From: Paracoccus sigandri
GTDB lineage: Bacteria > Pseudomonadota > Alphaproteobacteria > Rhodobacterales > Rhodobacteraceae
Length of the DNA: 49,308 nucleotides
Assembly: GCF_003709565.1 (NCBI RefSeq)
Contig: NZ_QNRC01000031.1
Span: 1-49,308 of the forward strand
Direction of reading: 5' to 3'
Shown here: piece by piece, positions 40,124 through 47,230 of the stretch
How positions within the stretch are numbered: position 1 is the first letter of the stretch
Layout of the letters: every line of letters begins with the position of its first letter
Position numbers and translations under genes: made by a program
The notes under the pieces: model-generated
Database searches by the model: none
Seen by the model: only the letters and a program-made list of their open reading frames with translations
What the model was told of the DNA's origin: nothing

Positions 40124-41995
40124 CTATTCAGCCGAGGCAAGCACCTCGTCGGGGATCTCGAAGACCCAGAACGATCCGCCCTGGCTGACCTGGGTGGTCA
40201 GCGTGGCCATGTCGCCGCCCCACAGCGGCACCGCGCCGCCATAGCCCGAGGCGATGCCCAGATATTGCTTGCCGTCCATCTCCCAGGTGATCGGCATCGA
40301 CACGATCCCGGAACCGGTCTGGAACTTCCACAGCTCCTCGCCGGTCTCGGCGTTGAAGGCCTTGACGAAACCGTCCGAGGTGCCGGTGAAGACCAGGTTC
40401 CCCGCCGTCGCCAGGGTCCCGGCCCAGAGCGGGAATTCCTCGCGATGTTCCCAGACCTTTTCGCCGGTGGCCGGGTCATAGGCGCGCAGCGTGCCGATAT
40501 GGTCGTCGAACAGCCGCTTGATGCGGAAGCCCTGGCCCAGATAGGCGGCGCCGGCCTGGTAGGTGACTTCCTCGGTCCAGTAATCCTCGGTCCAGTTGTT
40601 GGCGGGGACGTAGAACAGGCCCGTGTCCTGCGAATAGGCCATCGGGTTCCAGTTCTTGCCCCCCAGGAAGGGCGGCGTCACCTGGATCGTGGCGCCGCGC
40701 GCTTCGCCTTCCTCGGGCAGCGGCGGGCGCTGGCCCTCGACCTCGACCGGGCGGCCGGTTTCCAGGTCGATATGGCTGGCCCAGGTGATCTCGTCCACGA
40801 AGGGGAAGGCGTTCAGCAGCGCGGTCGGCTTGTTGATTTCGGTGCCGCGTTCCGACAGCGCGTCGATATCGGTGACGTAGAAGAAGCCGTTGCGGTCGGC
40901 ATGGGCGCCGGCGCGATGGGTGTTGCCGTCCTTGTCGGTATAGTCGAACAGGATGATCTCGTTATTGCCCGAGAAGTCCCAGGCGTCGTTCGGCGTGTGC
41001 TGGTAGAAGCCGACCACCTCGCCGTCGGTCGGGTTCACATAGGCCTGACCCGAGGTATAGAGGCTGTCGTAATCCCAGAAATTCTCGCCCTGCGACCGCG
41101 CCCAGGTGTTCCAGGGCGCCGGGTTGCCGGTGCCGACGATGATCGTATTGGTTTCGGGATCGAAACTGGCCGATTGCCAGGGCGCGCCGCCGCCGTGATG
41201 CCAGGCCTCGACCTTGCTGCCATCCTCGTTGACCGGCCAGCTGGGCGCCGCGGCGTCGCCGGTGGTCGTGCTGTCCTGGCCGTTCAGGGTGCCCATATGG
41301 CCCTCGACGAAGGGCCGCATCCAGATCTCCTCGCCGGTATCGGGATCGCGGGCATAGAGCTTGCCGACCACGCCGAATTCGTCGCCCGAGCTGCCGTGGA
41401 TCAGCATCACCCGGTCGGTCTCGGCATCCTTGATGATGGTCGGCGCGCCGGTCAGCGTGTAGCCGACCTTGTGATCGCCGAACTTCTCGCGCCAGACGAC
41501 CTTGCCGGTGTTCTTGTCCAGCGCATAGATCGAGGCATCCAGCGCGCCGAAGAACACCTTGTCGCCATAGATCGCGGCGCCGCGGTTGATGACGTCGCAG
41601 CAGGGGCGGATGTCGTCGGGCAGGCGGGCCTCGAACTTCCACAGCCGCTCGCCGGTCTTCGCGTCCAGCGCCCACATCCGGCTGTAGGAGCCGGTGATGT
41701 AGATCACCCCGTCATGGACCAGCGCCTGGGTTTCCTGCCCGCGCTGCTTTTCATCGCCGAAGGAAAACGCCCAGGCCGGGCGCAGGTGGCGGACGGTCTC
41801 GGCATTGACCTGGTCCAGCGGGGACCAGCGTTGGGCGTTGTTGCCCATGCCGTACATCAGCACGTCCCCGGTGGTCTCGTGGTCGTTCAGGATGTCCTCC
41901 CAGGTGACATCCCTGGCCTGGGCGGCGCCGAGGCTGCCCGCGACCGCAAGCGCCAATGCGCTGGCCGTCGGATAGGTGAAAAGCTTGGCGTACAT
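40124..41995 (-). CDS. PQQ-dependent alcohol dehydrogenase, Ca-type
   Basis: The product is 623 aa, a periplasmic quinoprotein of the methanol/ethanol dehydrogenase family. Signal peptide about 1-28. The vicinal disulfide Cys132-Cys133 lies in RPCCDV. The metal ligands appear as Glu206 (GSSGDEFGVVG) and Asn291 (VGTGNPAPW), with catalytic Asp340 in NDAWDFSGNNE. The residue two after that Asp is Ser342. Lanthanide-dependent XoxF/ExaF/PedH enzymes have Asp there, so this is a Ca-dependent ExaA/PedE-like enzyme for ethanol-type substrates. Trp/Gly-rich propeller blades (TGERLWKF, TGEELWKF) are clear. AAGGAGGAGCAC precedes the ATG at 41993-41995. Confidence 0.94.
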   Translation of the reverse strand: MYAKLFTYPTASALALAVAGSLGAAQARDVTWEDILNDHETTGDVLMYGMGNNAQRWSPLDQVNAETVRHLRPAWAFSFGDEKQRGQETQALVHDGVIYITGSYSRMWALDAKTGERLWKFEARLPDDIRPCCDVINRGAAIYGDKVFFGALDASIYALDKNTGKVVWREKFGDHKVGYTLTGAPTIIKDAETDRVMLIHGSSGDEFGVVGKLYARDPDTGEEIWMRPFVEGHMGTLNGQDSTTTGDAAAPSWPVNEDGSKVEAWHHGGGAPWQSASFDPETNTIIVGTGNPAPWNTWARSQGENFWDYDSLYTSGQAYVNPTDGEVVGFYQHTPNDAWDFSGNNEIILFDYTDKDGNTHRAGAHADRNGFFYVTDIDALSERGTEINKPTALLNAFPFVDEITWASHIDLETGRPVEVEGQRPPLPEEGEARGATIQVTPPFLGGKNWNPMAYSQDTGLFYVPANNWTEDYWTEEVTYQAGAAYLGQGFRIKRLFDDHIGTLRAYDPATGEKVWEHREEFPLWAGTLATAGNLVFTGTSDGFVKAFNAETGEELWKFQTGSGIVSMPITWEMDGKQYLGIASGYGGAVPLWGGDMATLTTQVSQGGSFWVFEIPDEVLASAE

Positions 41996-42055
41996 GTGCT
42001 CCTCCTTACGCTTGTGCTTCGTGACGGCTTGCGCCGCTGGTCGGTCGTCTTCGCC

Positions 42056-43021
42056 TCAGGTCCCGCCGATCACCGGCAGGGCGTCGCTTTCGAAATCGCG
42101 CCAGCGCTGGACCACCGCGCGGCGGTATTCCTCGGGATTGGCGCCAAGGGATGCGAATTCGGGCATCGGGCCGGCATGGATCGCCTCGGCCGGGGCCAGC
42201 CCCAGCCCCGAGGCCCGCGCCATGCGCCCCGCGAAGGCCCGCAGATAGGCGCGGGTCTGCGCCAGGGCGGCGCTGGAGCGGTGGAACGGCCCATGGCCGG
42301 GCACCACCCCGCCGGCGCCGATCGCCGCGATCCGGTCCAGCCCGGCCAGCCAGTCCGCGATGGCGGCATCGGGAAAGCTGGGCGCGCGGTCCAGAAACAG
42401 CATGTCGCCCGCGACCAGGGTTCCGGTCGCCTGATCCAGCAGCAGCAGGTCGGCCTGGCTGTGGCCCGACATGGCGATCAGCCGCAGCGCCCTGCCGCCG
42501 ATGACCAGCGGGCCGGGCGCGGCATCCGCGGTCGCCGGCATGAAGGCGGTGCCGTTCATCCAGCTGCCCAGGATGCGATAGAGGTTGTCCGAATAGCCCT
42601 GCCCGTTTTCCGCCTGCAAGGCGCGGCTTTGCGGCAGGGCGAGGATCGGGCGATCGGCGAAGGCCTGGTTGCCCAGCCAGTGATCGGGATGGTGATGGGT
42701 GTTGACCACCGCCGCCACGCCGCCGAATTTCTGATCCGCCAGCTGCCGCAGCGCCGCGCCCTGCCGCGCGTTCGAGCCGGTATCGACCACCACCGCCCCC
42801 TCGGGCGTGGCCAGCAGCACGATGTTGCAGATCGCCCCGCCATTGGTCCGCGCGAAGCTTTGGGCGGCGCCCTCGATCATCCAGACGCCGTCGGCGACCT
42901 CGACCGGGCTGGCGGGATCGGCCGGGCTCAGCGCGACGGCCGGGCGCAGCGCAAGGGCGGCGGCCCCGGCGGCCAGCACCCCGCGGCGCGTCGGACGAGG
43001 CGTGGGACGCAGGCCGGTCAC
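42056..43021 (-). CDS. Quinoprotein-relay zinc metallo-hydrolase (MBL fold)
   Basis: The product is 321 aa. N-terminal PTRRGVLAAGAAALAL looks like a twin-arginine signal. The metallo-beta-lactamase fold has the zinc motif NTHHHPDH (109-114), then GHSQADLLLL, AGDMLFLDRAP and VVPGHGPFH. It matches the SoxH-related hydrolase family found beside PQQ dehydrogenases and thought to work in a quinoprotein relay. Substrate unknown. The GTG start (43019-43021) overlaps the stop of the SoxYZ-like gene (GTGA), so they are coupled. Confidence 0.85.
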   Translation of the reverse strand: MTGLRPTPRPTRRGVLAAGAAALALRPAVALSPADPASPVEVADGVWMIEGAAQSFARTNGGAICNIVLLATPEGAVVVDTGSNARQGAALRQLADQKFGGVAAVVNTHHHPDHWLGNQAFADRPILALPQSRALQAENGQGYSDNLYRILGSWMNGTAFMPATADAAPGPLVIGGRALRLIAMSGHSQADLLLLDQATGTLVAGDMLFLDRAPSFPDAAIADWLAGLDRIAAIGAGGVVPGHGPFHRSSAALAQTRAYLRAFAGRMARASGLGLAPAEAIHAGPMPEFASLGANPEEYRRAVVQRWRDFESDALPVIGGT

Positions 43022-43803
43022 GCCCCCGCCTCCAGCCGCCCGCGAAAGCGATGGCCGATATTGTCGCGCGCCCGGACGATGACCGGCCCCCGCGCCAGCT
43101 CGGGCGGCAGCAGGAAGGTCAGCTCGGGGTTTTCCTCCAGCGGCTCGTGGATCTGCAGCCGCGCGATTTCGGCGCCCTCGGCATCCTCCAGCGTCAGCTC
43201 GGTCAGGTGATGGGCGGGGATGCCGTCGGCCAGCCCGGTATCCATCGGATGGCGGATCGTCACCCGCAGCCGCCCCGTGTCCGGCCACAGCCGTCCGCGC
43301 ATCTGGCCGAACCCCTCTTGCCAGTCGGGCCGTGCATGGGTGGCGGCGGGGGCTGTGCAGCCGCCACCCATGGCATCGACGAAGGCGCCCGCCATCGACC
43401 AGCGCGGCGGGGCACCCCCGTCGATCACCTCGGCCGAGGCGCGGATCGCCCCGGCCATCTCGTATTTCACGCCGAAGCCCAGCAGCGGCAGCGCGCGGCC
43501 CGGATGGAAGACCAGCCCGACCGCGAAGGGGCTGTAGTCGATCGTCACCACGATCCGCGCGACCGGCCCGGCCACGCCCGTCGCATCGACCAGCACCGGC
43601 ACATGGGCCGGGTCCTCGGCCGAAGCCGGGGCCAGCAGCAGCATCGCCGGATCCATCGCCCAGTCCCGCGGATCGCCCAGGTGATCCTGCCGGTGATGGG
43701 GCCACATGCCGCTGTCGAAGGGATCGGCCTGCGGATCCCCGGCCGCGACAGGCGCGGGTGCGCCCGCGCCTCTGGGCAGCAGATGGGTCAGAAGCCGGGC
43801 CAT
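43018..43803 (-). CDS. Quinoprotein-associated SoxYZ-like carrier
   Basis: The product is 261 aa. It resembles the fused SoxY-SoxZ-like proteins of quinoprotein dehydrogenase clusters. The SoxY-like domain has Cys149 in AMGGGCTAPA, matching the swinging-arm Gly-Gly-Cys, and the SoxZ-like Ig domain follows (RVTIRHPMDTGLADGIPAHHLTEL, then VIVRARDNIGHRFRGR). It should carry a sulfur-bound intermediate to partners in the periplasm. Oddly, its N terminus (MARLLTHLLPRGAGAPAPVAAGD) lacks a convincing signal peptide, and no other start is available after the cytochrome gene. It starts 9 bases after the cytochrome stop. Confidence 0.85.
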   Translation of the reverse strand: MARLLTHLLPRGAGAPAPVAAGDPQADPFDSGMWPHHRQDHLGDPRDWAMDPAMLLLAPASAEDPAHVPVLVDATGVAGPVARIVVTIDYSPFAVGLVFHPGRALPLLGFGVKYEMAGAIRASAEVIDGGAPPRWSMAGAFVDAMGGGCTAPAATHARPDWQEGFGQMRGRLWPDTGRLRVTIRHPMDTGLADGIPAHHLTELTLEDAEGAEIARLQIHEPLEENPELTFLLPPELARGPVIVRARDNIGHRFRGRLEAGA

Positions 43804-43812
43804 CGCCGCGCC

Positions 43813-44487
43813 TCAGTTCCGCAGCGCCGAGGTCAGGGTTTCCAGCGCCGCGTTCACATGGCCGCTGTCGCGGGTCAGATACCAGGCCGCCTGGTCCAGG
43901 ACCGAGACCGCGCGCGGCGCGCCCGACAGCGCCTCCAGCCCCTTGCCCGCCTCCTCCAGTTCGGGGGCCAGCGCGACGGCGGCGGGCTTGTCGTCCTTCA
44001 CCTCGGCCAGCCGGTCGCGCAGGCTACGGATCGTGTCGACATTCTCGGCCAGCTGCTGGTCGTCGGGGCGGGTCTCGACATAGGTGCGGATCGCCCAGAT
44101 CGCCTCGGGGGTCAGGATGCCGTCGAAGGGCGGCATCTTGACCGCGCCGTTCTGCTCATAGCCGTTCAGCACCCGGTCCAGATACCATTCGTCGCCGAAA
44201 TCGTTGGCCTCCAGGAAGCGCAGGTCCGGGGCCAGCCCGCCCGAGATCGCCTCCAGCCCGTGGCAGCGCGCGCAATTGGTGTTGTAGCCCTTGGCGCCGA
44301 TCTCGACCGCCTTGAACAGCACCGCCGGGTCGGCCTCGCGCCAGGGGTTCTCGCTGCCCAGTTCCTCGGGCAGGTCGGGCAGCCCGGTCGTGTCCACCGA
44401 TTGCGGGGCGGTGTCGCCGTGCCCCAAAGCGGCCATCGTTCCCAGCAGAACGGCAAATCCGGCCATGATCGTCGTCTTGGGCAGCAT
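43813..44487 (-). CDS. Cytochrome c-550, PedF type
   Basis: The product is 224 aa. Signal peptide MLPKTTIMAGFAVLLGTMAA and a few residues. Heme c binds at CARCH (Cys72, Cys75, His76); the probable axial Met is in KMPPFDGILT. The sequence HGDTAPQSVDTTGLPDLPEELGSENPW is characteristic of the cytochrome c-550 of PQQ ethanol oxidation (PedF). It takes electrons from the dehydrogenase and passes them to the respiratory chain. GGAGGAAACGCG precedes the ATG at 44485-44487. It is first in the minus-strand unit that leads to the dehydrogenase and is divergent from the CXXCW-type gene. Confidence 0.9.
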   Translation of the reverse strand: MLPKTTIMAGFAVLLGTMAALGHGDTAPQSVDTTGLPDLPEELGSENPWREADPAVLFKAVEIGAKGYNTNCARCHGLEAISGGLAPDLRFLEANDFGDEWYLDRVLNGYEQNGAVKMPPFDGILTPEAIWAIRTYVETRPDDQQLAENVDTIRSLRDRLAEVKDDKPAAVALAPELEEAGKGLEALSGAPRAVSVLDQAAWYLTRDSGHVNAALETLTSALRN

Positions 44488-44547
44488 CGCGTTTCCTCCA
44501 GTCGCGCCTTTGTGACCGACTGTGTTGCGTGAGGCCCGTTCCCGGCA

Positions 44548-44606
44548 ATTGGCCAATGGTCGAGCCGCCGGGGCAAGGTCTTAGGCGAAAGGTCGAATTT
44601 TGCCCC
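44548..44606. promoter_or_regulatory. Palindromes in the cytochrome/CXXCW divergent promoter region
   Basis: ATTGGCCAAT (44548-44557) is a perfect 10-bp palindrome. GGGGCAA (44570-44576) and TTGCCCC (44600-44606) form a 7-bp inverted repeat. Both lie in the 145-base divergent region and are candidate operators for the adjacent LuxR-type response regulator. Confidence 0.45.
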
Positions 44607-44632
44607 GCCCGCCGCTGTGGGACGCTGACGCG

Positions 44633-45196
44633 ATGAGGTTTGTCGCGCATATGGCCGTCCTGGCACTGGTTTCTCTGCAACCGCAGCCGCTTGCGGCCGA
44701 GGATCTGTTCGACGCGGGCAGCGGCTTGCGCATCGCCGCCTACCGGGCGCCGGTGCCGGGCAGCGTGCCCGGCGGGCGGGTGATCGGCGCCGACGACCTG
44801 GCCCGGATCGCGGCCGAGGGCGCGCTGCTTCTGGACGTGCTGCCCGCGCCCGGCCACATGACCCGGCCGGATGGCAGCTGGATCATGCCCGAGCGGCACC
44901 AGACCATCGCCGGCGCCGTCTGGCTGCCCGAGACCGGCCGGGGCGATATCGCGCCGGATATCGCCGACTACCTGGACCAGTCGCTGGCGCTCTGCACCGG
45001 GGGCAAGCGCGCGCATCCCATCGCCGTCTTCTGCCGCAGCGATTGCTGGATGAGCTGGAACGCCGTCCAGCGCATCGCCGGGCTGGGCTATGACAACCTC
45101 TACTGGTTTCCCGGCGGCATCGAGGAATGGCAGGACCTGGGCCGCCCGATGCAGACCGCGATCCCGCTGCCCGTGGGGGCCGCCGCATGCCGCTGA
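44633..45196 (+). CDS. PQQ-dependent-catabolism-associated CXXCW-type protein (rhodanese-like)
   Basis: The product is 187 aa. The signal peptide (MRFVAHMAVLALVSLQPQPLAA) leads into a rhodanese-like domain with ALLLDVLPAPGHM and QTIAGAVWLPETGRGD. The signature FCRSDCWMSWNAVQRIAGLGYDNLYWFPGGIEEW gives Cys134, Cys138 and Trp139. Here three residues separate the cysteines. The family is found only with PQQ alcohol dehydrogenase genes; its role is unknown and may be redox or sulfur related. I chose ATG 44633 because the signal peptide begins there; earlier in-frame starts are non-ATG. Confidence 0.88.
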   Translation: MRFVAHMAVLALVSLQPQPLAAEDLFDAGSGLRIAAYRAPVPGSVPGGRVIGADDLARIAAEGALLLDVLPAPGHMTRPDGSWIMPERHQTIAGAVWLPETGRGDIAPDIADYLDQSLALCTGGKRAHPIAVFCRSDCWMSWNAVQRIAGLGYDNLYWFPGGIEEWQDLGRPMQTAIPLPVGAAACR

Positions 45197-45232
45197 CGCC
45201 GCCGCCCGGCCGATCGCCGGAAACGGCAGCGA

Positions 45233-45260
45233 TGGACCTGCGGCCATCCTGTTCTATACT
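45233..45260 (+). promoter_or_regulatory. Candidate promoter of the response-regulator gene
   Basis: TATACT (45255-45260) is a strong -10 (5 of 6). A weak -35, TGGACC (45233-45238), lies 16 bases upstream. They sit 26 bases before the response-regulator ATG. Confidence 0.45.
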
Positions 45261-45286
45261 GTCGGAAACATCCTGCGAGGTCGGCC

Positions 45287-45991
45287 ATGACGCAGCCCCC
45301 GGCGCCCCCATCGCCCCCTGAGACCCCGCCCGCCCGGCGCATCGCCTCGGCGCTGATCGTCGAGGATCACCCGCTGTTCTGCGACGCGCTGTCGATCACG
45401 CTGCAGATCGTCGGCGGGATCACCAGCGTGCGCACCACCGCCTCGATCGGCGAATGCGTGGAACTGCTGCGCGAGGGGGCCCTTCCCGACGTGGTCTTCC
45501 TGGACCTGAACCTGCCCGATGCCGACGGGCTGGACGGGCTGTTGCGCGTCAAGAAGGCGGCGGGCGAGGCAGCGATCCTGATCGTGTCGTCGCTGACCAG
45601 CCCGGCGATCATCGCGGCGGCGCTGGATTACGGCGCCTCGGGCTATGTGCCCAAGCACAGCCAGCGGCATGTGTTCCAGGCGGCGCTGGACGCGATCGCG
45701 GCGGGCAGGACCTATCTGCCCGAGGGCTTCGTGCTGTCCGATCACGGCAACGCCCGGCCCGCCGCGCCGACCCGCGCGCGGCTGGAAAGCCTGACCCCGC
45801 AGCAGGCGCGGATCCTGTCGCTGATCAGCGACGGGATGCTGAACAAGCAGATCGCGCATGAACTGTCGATCGCGGAATCCACCGTCAAGGCGCATGTCAC
45901 CGTCATCATGCGCAAGCTGGGCGTGCAGACCCGGACCCAGGCGGTGCTGGCGGCGCAGGCGGCAAGGTTTGACAGCCTCGCGGCGCGGTGA
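45287..45991 (+). CDS. LuxR/NarL-family response regulator
   Basis: The product is 234 aa. After a Pro-rich lead of about 18 residues, the receiver begins SALIVEDHPLFCDAL. Asp73 in VVFLDLNLPDADG is the phosphoryl acceptor, SSLTSP and the Lys in VPKHSQ complete the active site. The LuxR-type helix-turn-helix (LTPQQARILSLISDGMLNKQIAHELSIAESTVKAHVTVIMRKLG) fills about 166-212. It is the likely activator of the neighbouring alcohol dehydrogenase genes, as FlhR, ExaE or AgmR are in other species. GCGAGG lies before ATG 45287. Confidence 0.9.
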   Translation: MTQPPAPPSPPETPPARRIASALIVEDHPLFCDALSITLQIVGGITSVRTTASIGECVELLREGALPDVVFLDLNLPDADGLDGLLRVKKAAGEAAILIVSSLTSPAIIAAALDYGASGYVPKHSQRHVFQAALDAIAAGRTYLPEGFVLSDHGNARPAAPTRARLESLTPQQARILSLISDGMLNKQIAHELSIAESTVKAHVTVIMRKLGVQTRTQAVLAAQAARFDSLAAR

Positions 45992-46045
45992 CATGCTGCC
46001 CCTCGGCTCTGCTGGGGCCGGGGGGATCACAACAGAACGGGCAGG

Positions 46046-47230
46046 ATGGACGGCGGCCACGACGCCACCGCTGGGACGCAGGAACCCGCGCCGAGGACGG
46101 CGGGCGGGCCGCGGCTGTTCCGCACCGCCCGGATCGCCGCCGGCCGGCCCGACGCGGCGCGCCACCTGGCCGCCGAGCTGGGCCCCGACCTGGCGCTGGT
46201 CCTGCTGTTCGTCTCGACCCAGGCCGATTTCGCCGGCGTCATGGCCTCGGCGCAGGAGGCCTTTCCCGGCACCGAGATCCTGGGCTGCACCACCGCCGGA
46301 GAGATCGCCGGCGCCTATGTCGAGGGCGAGATCGTCGCCGTCGGCCTGCCCGCGCGCGATTTCGCCGCCCGCGTCGTGCCCGTCGAGGACCTGACGCAGC
46401 TGGACGGCAACCGCCTGATCGGCGACATGATCCGCGCCCGCCAGATCCTGGGCACCGCGCATTCCGACTTCACCCATGAATTTGCCTATCTGATGGTGGA
46501 CGGCACCTCGTTCCGCGAGGATGCGCTGATGGCCGTCGTCTCGCAGGGGCTGGGGCCGGTGCCGCTGTTCGGGGGCTCGGCCGGGGATGGCACGCGCTTT
46601 CGGCAAAGCCAGGTCGCCCATGGCGCGCGGGTCCGCACCGGCGCCGCGCACCTCGCGTTCATCCGCACCCGCTGCCCGATCCGGGTCTTCAGCCTGGACC
46701 ACCTGGATGTCGGCAGCCAGCGCATGGTCGTCACCCGCGCCGACCCGCAGCACCGCCGGGTGCAGCAGATCAACGGCGCCCCCGCCGCCACCGAATATGC
46801 GCGCATCCTGGGCAAGGACCCGCGCCAGCTGGACCCCTTCACCTTCGCCGCCCATCCGCTGGTCGTGCGCGCCGGCGGGCGCTATCACGTCCGCTCGATC
46901 CAGCGGGTGGTCAACGACACCGACCTGGTGTTCTTTTCCGCCATCGACGAGGGCGTGGTGCTGACGCTCTCGCATCCGCGCGACATCGCCCGCACCCTGT
47001 CCGAGCGGCTGGGCGCGATCACCGCCGAGGGGCGGCTGGACGGCATCATCGCCTGCGACTGCATCCTGCGCCGGATCGAGGCGCAGCAGAAACAGGCCAG
47101 CCATGCCGTCGCCGACGTGCTGCGCCGCCACCGCGTCACCGGCTATTCGACCTATGGCGAACAGTTCGGGGCGATGCATGTGAACCTGACCATGACCGGC
47201 GTGGCGATCTTCCACCCCGAGGGTGAATGA
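46046..47230 (+). CDS. FIST-domain signal-sensing protein
   Basis: The product is 394 aa. The FIST N domain (about 30-230) starts near ARIAAGRPDAARHLAAELGPDLALVLLFVST and contains PGTEILGCTTAGEIAG and LFGGSAGDG. The FIST C domain (about 240-385) has the conserved IIACDCILRRIEA and YGEQFGAMHVNLTMTGVAIF. No membrane helix or signal peptide, so it is cytoplasmic. FIST proteins are predicted ligand sensors that act with kinases. It overlaps the kinase gene by 4 bases (ATGA, 47227-47230). The ATG at 46046 has AGAACGGGCAGG upstream, a weak site. Confidence 0.88.
   Translation: MDGGHDATAGTQEPAPRTAGGPRLFRTARIAAGRPDAARHLAAELGPDLALVLLFVSTQADFAGVMASAQEAFPGTEILGCTTAGEIAGAYVEGEIVAVGLPARDFAARVVPVEDLTQLDGNRLIGDMIRARQILGTAHSDFTHEFAYLMVDGTSFREDALMAVVSQGLGPVPLFGGSAGDGTRFRQSQVAHGARVRTGAAHLAFIRTRCPIRVFSLDHLDVGSQRMVVTRADPQHRRVQQINGAPAATEYARILGKDPRQLDPFTFAAHPLVVRAGGRYHVRSIQRVVNDTDLVFFSAIDEGVVLTLSHPRDIARTLSERLGAITAEGRLDGIIACDCILRRIEAQQKQASHAVADVLRRHRVTGYSTYGEQFGAMHVNLTMTGVAIFHPEGE

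Noticed and set aside
40124..41995. XoxF (lanthanide methanol dehydrogenase) identity
   Set aside because: The extra Asp two residues after the catalytic Asp is replaced by Ser342, and the neighbours (PedF-type cytochrome, SoxYZ-like carrier) fit the ethanol-type group better.
40079..43210. A 1043-codon plus-strand frame across the PQQ genes
   Set aside because: It runs antisense through the dehydrogenase and hydrolase genes, including their clear motifs on the other strand; low complexity and no domain.
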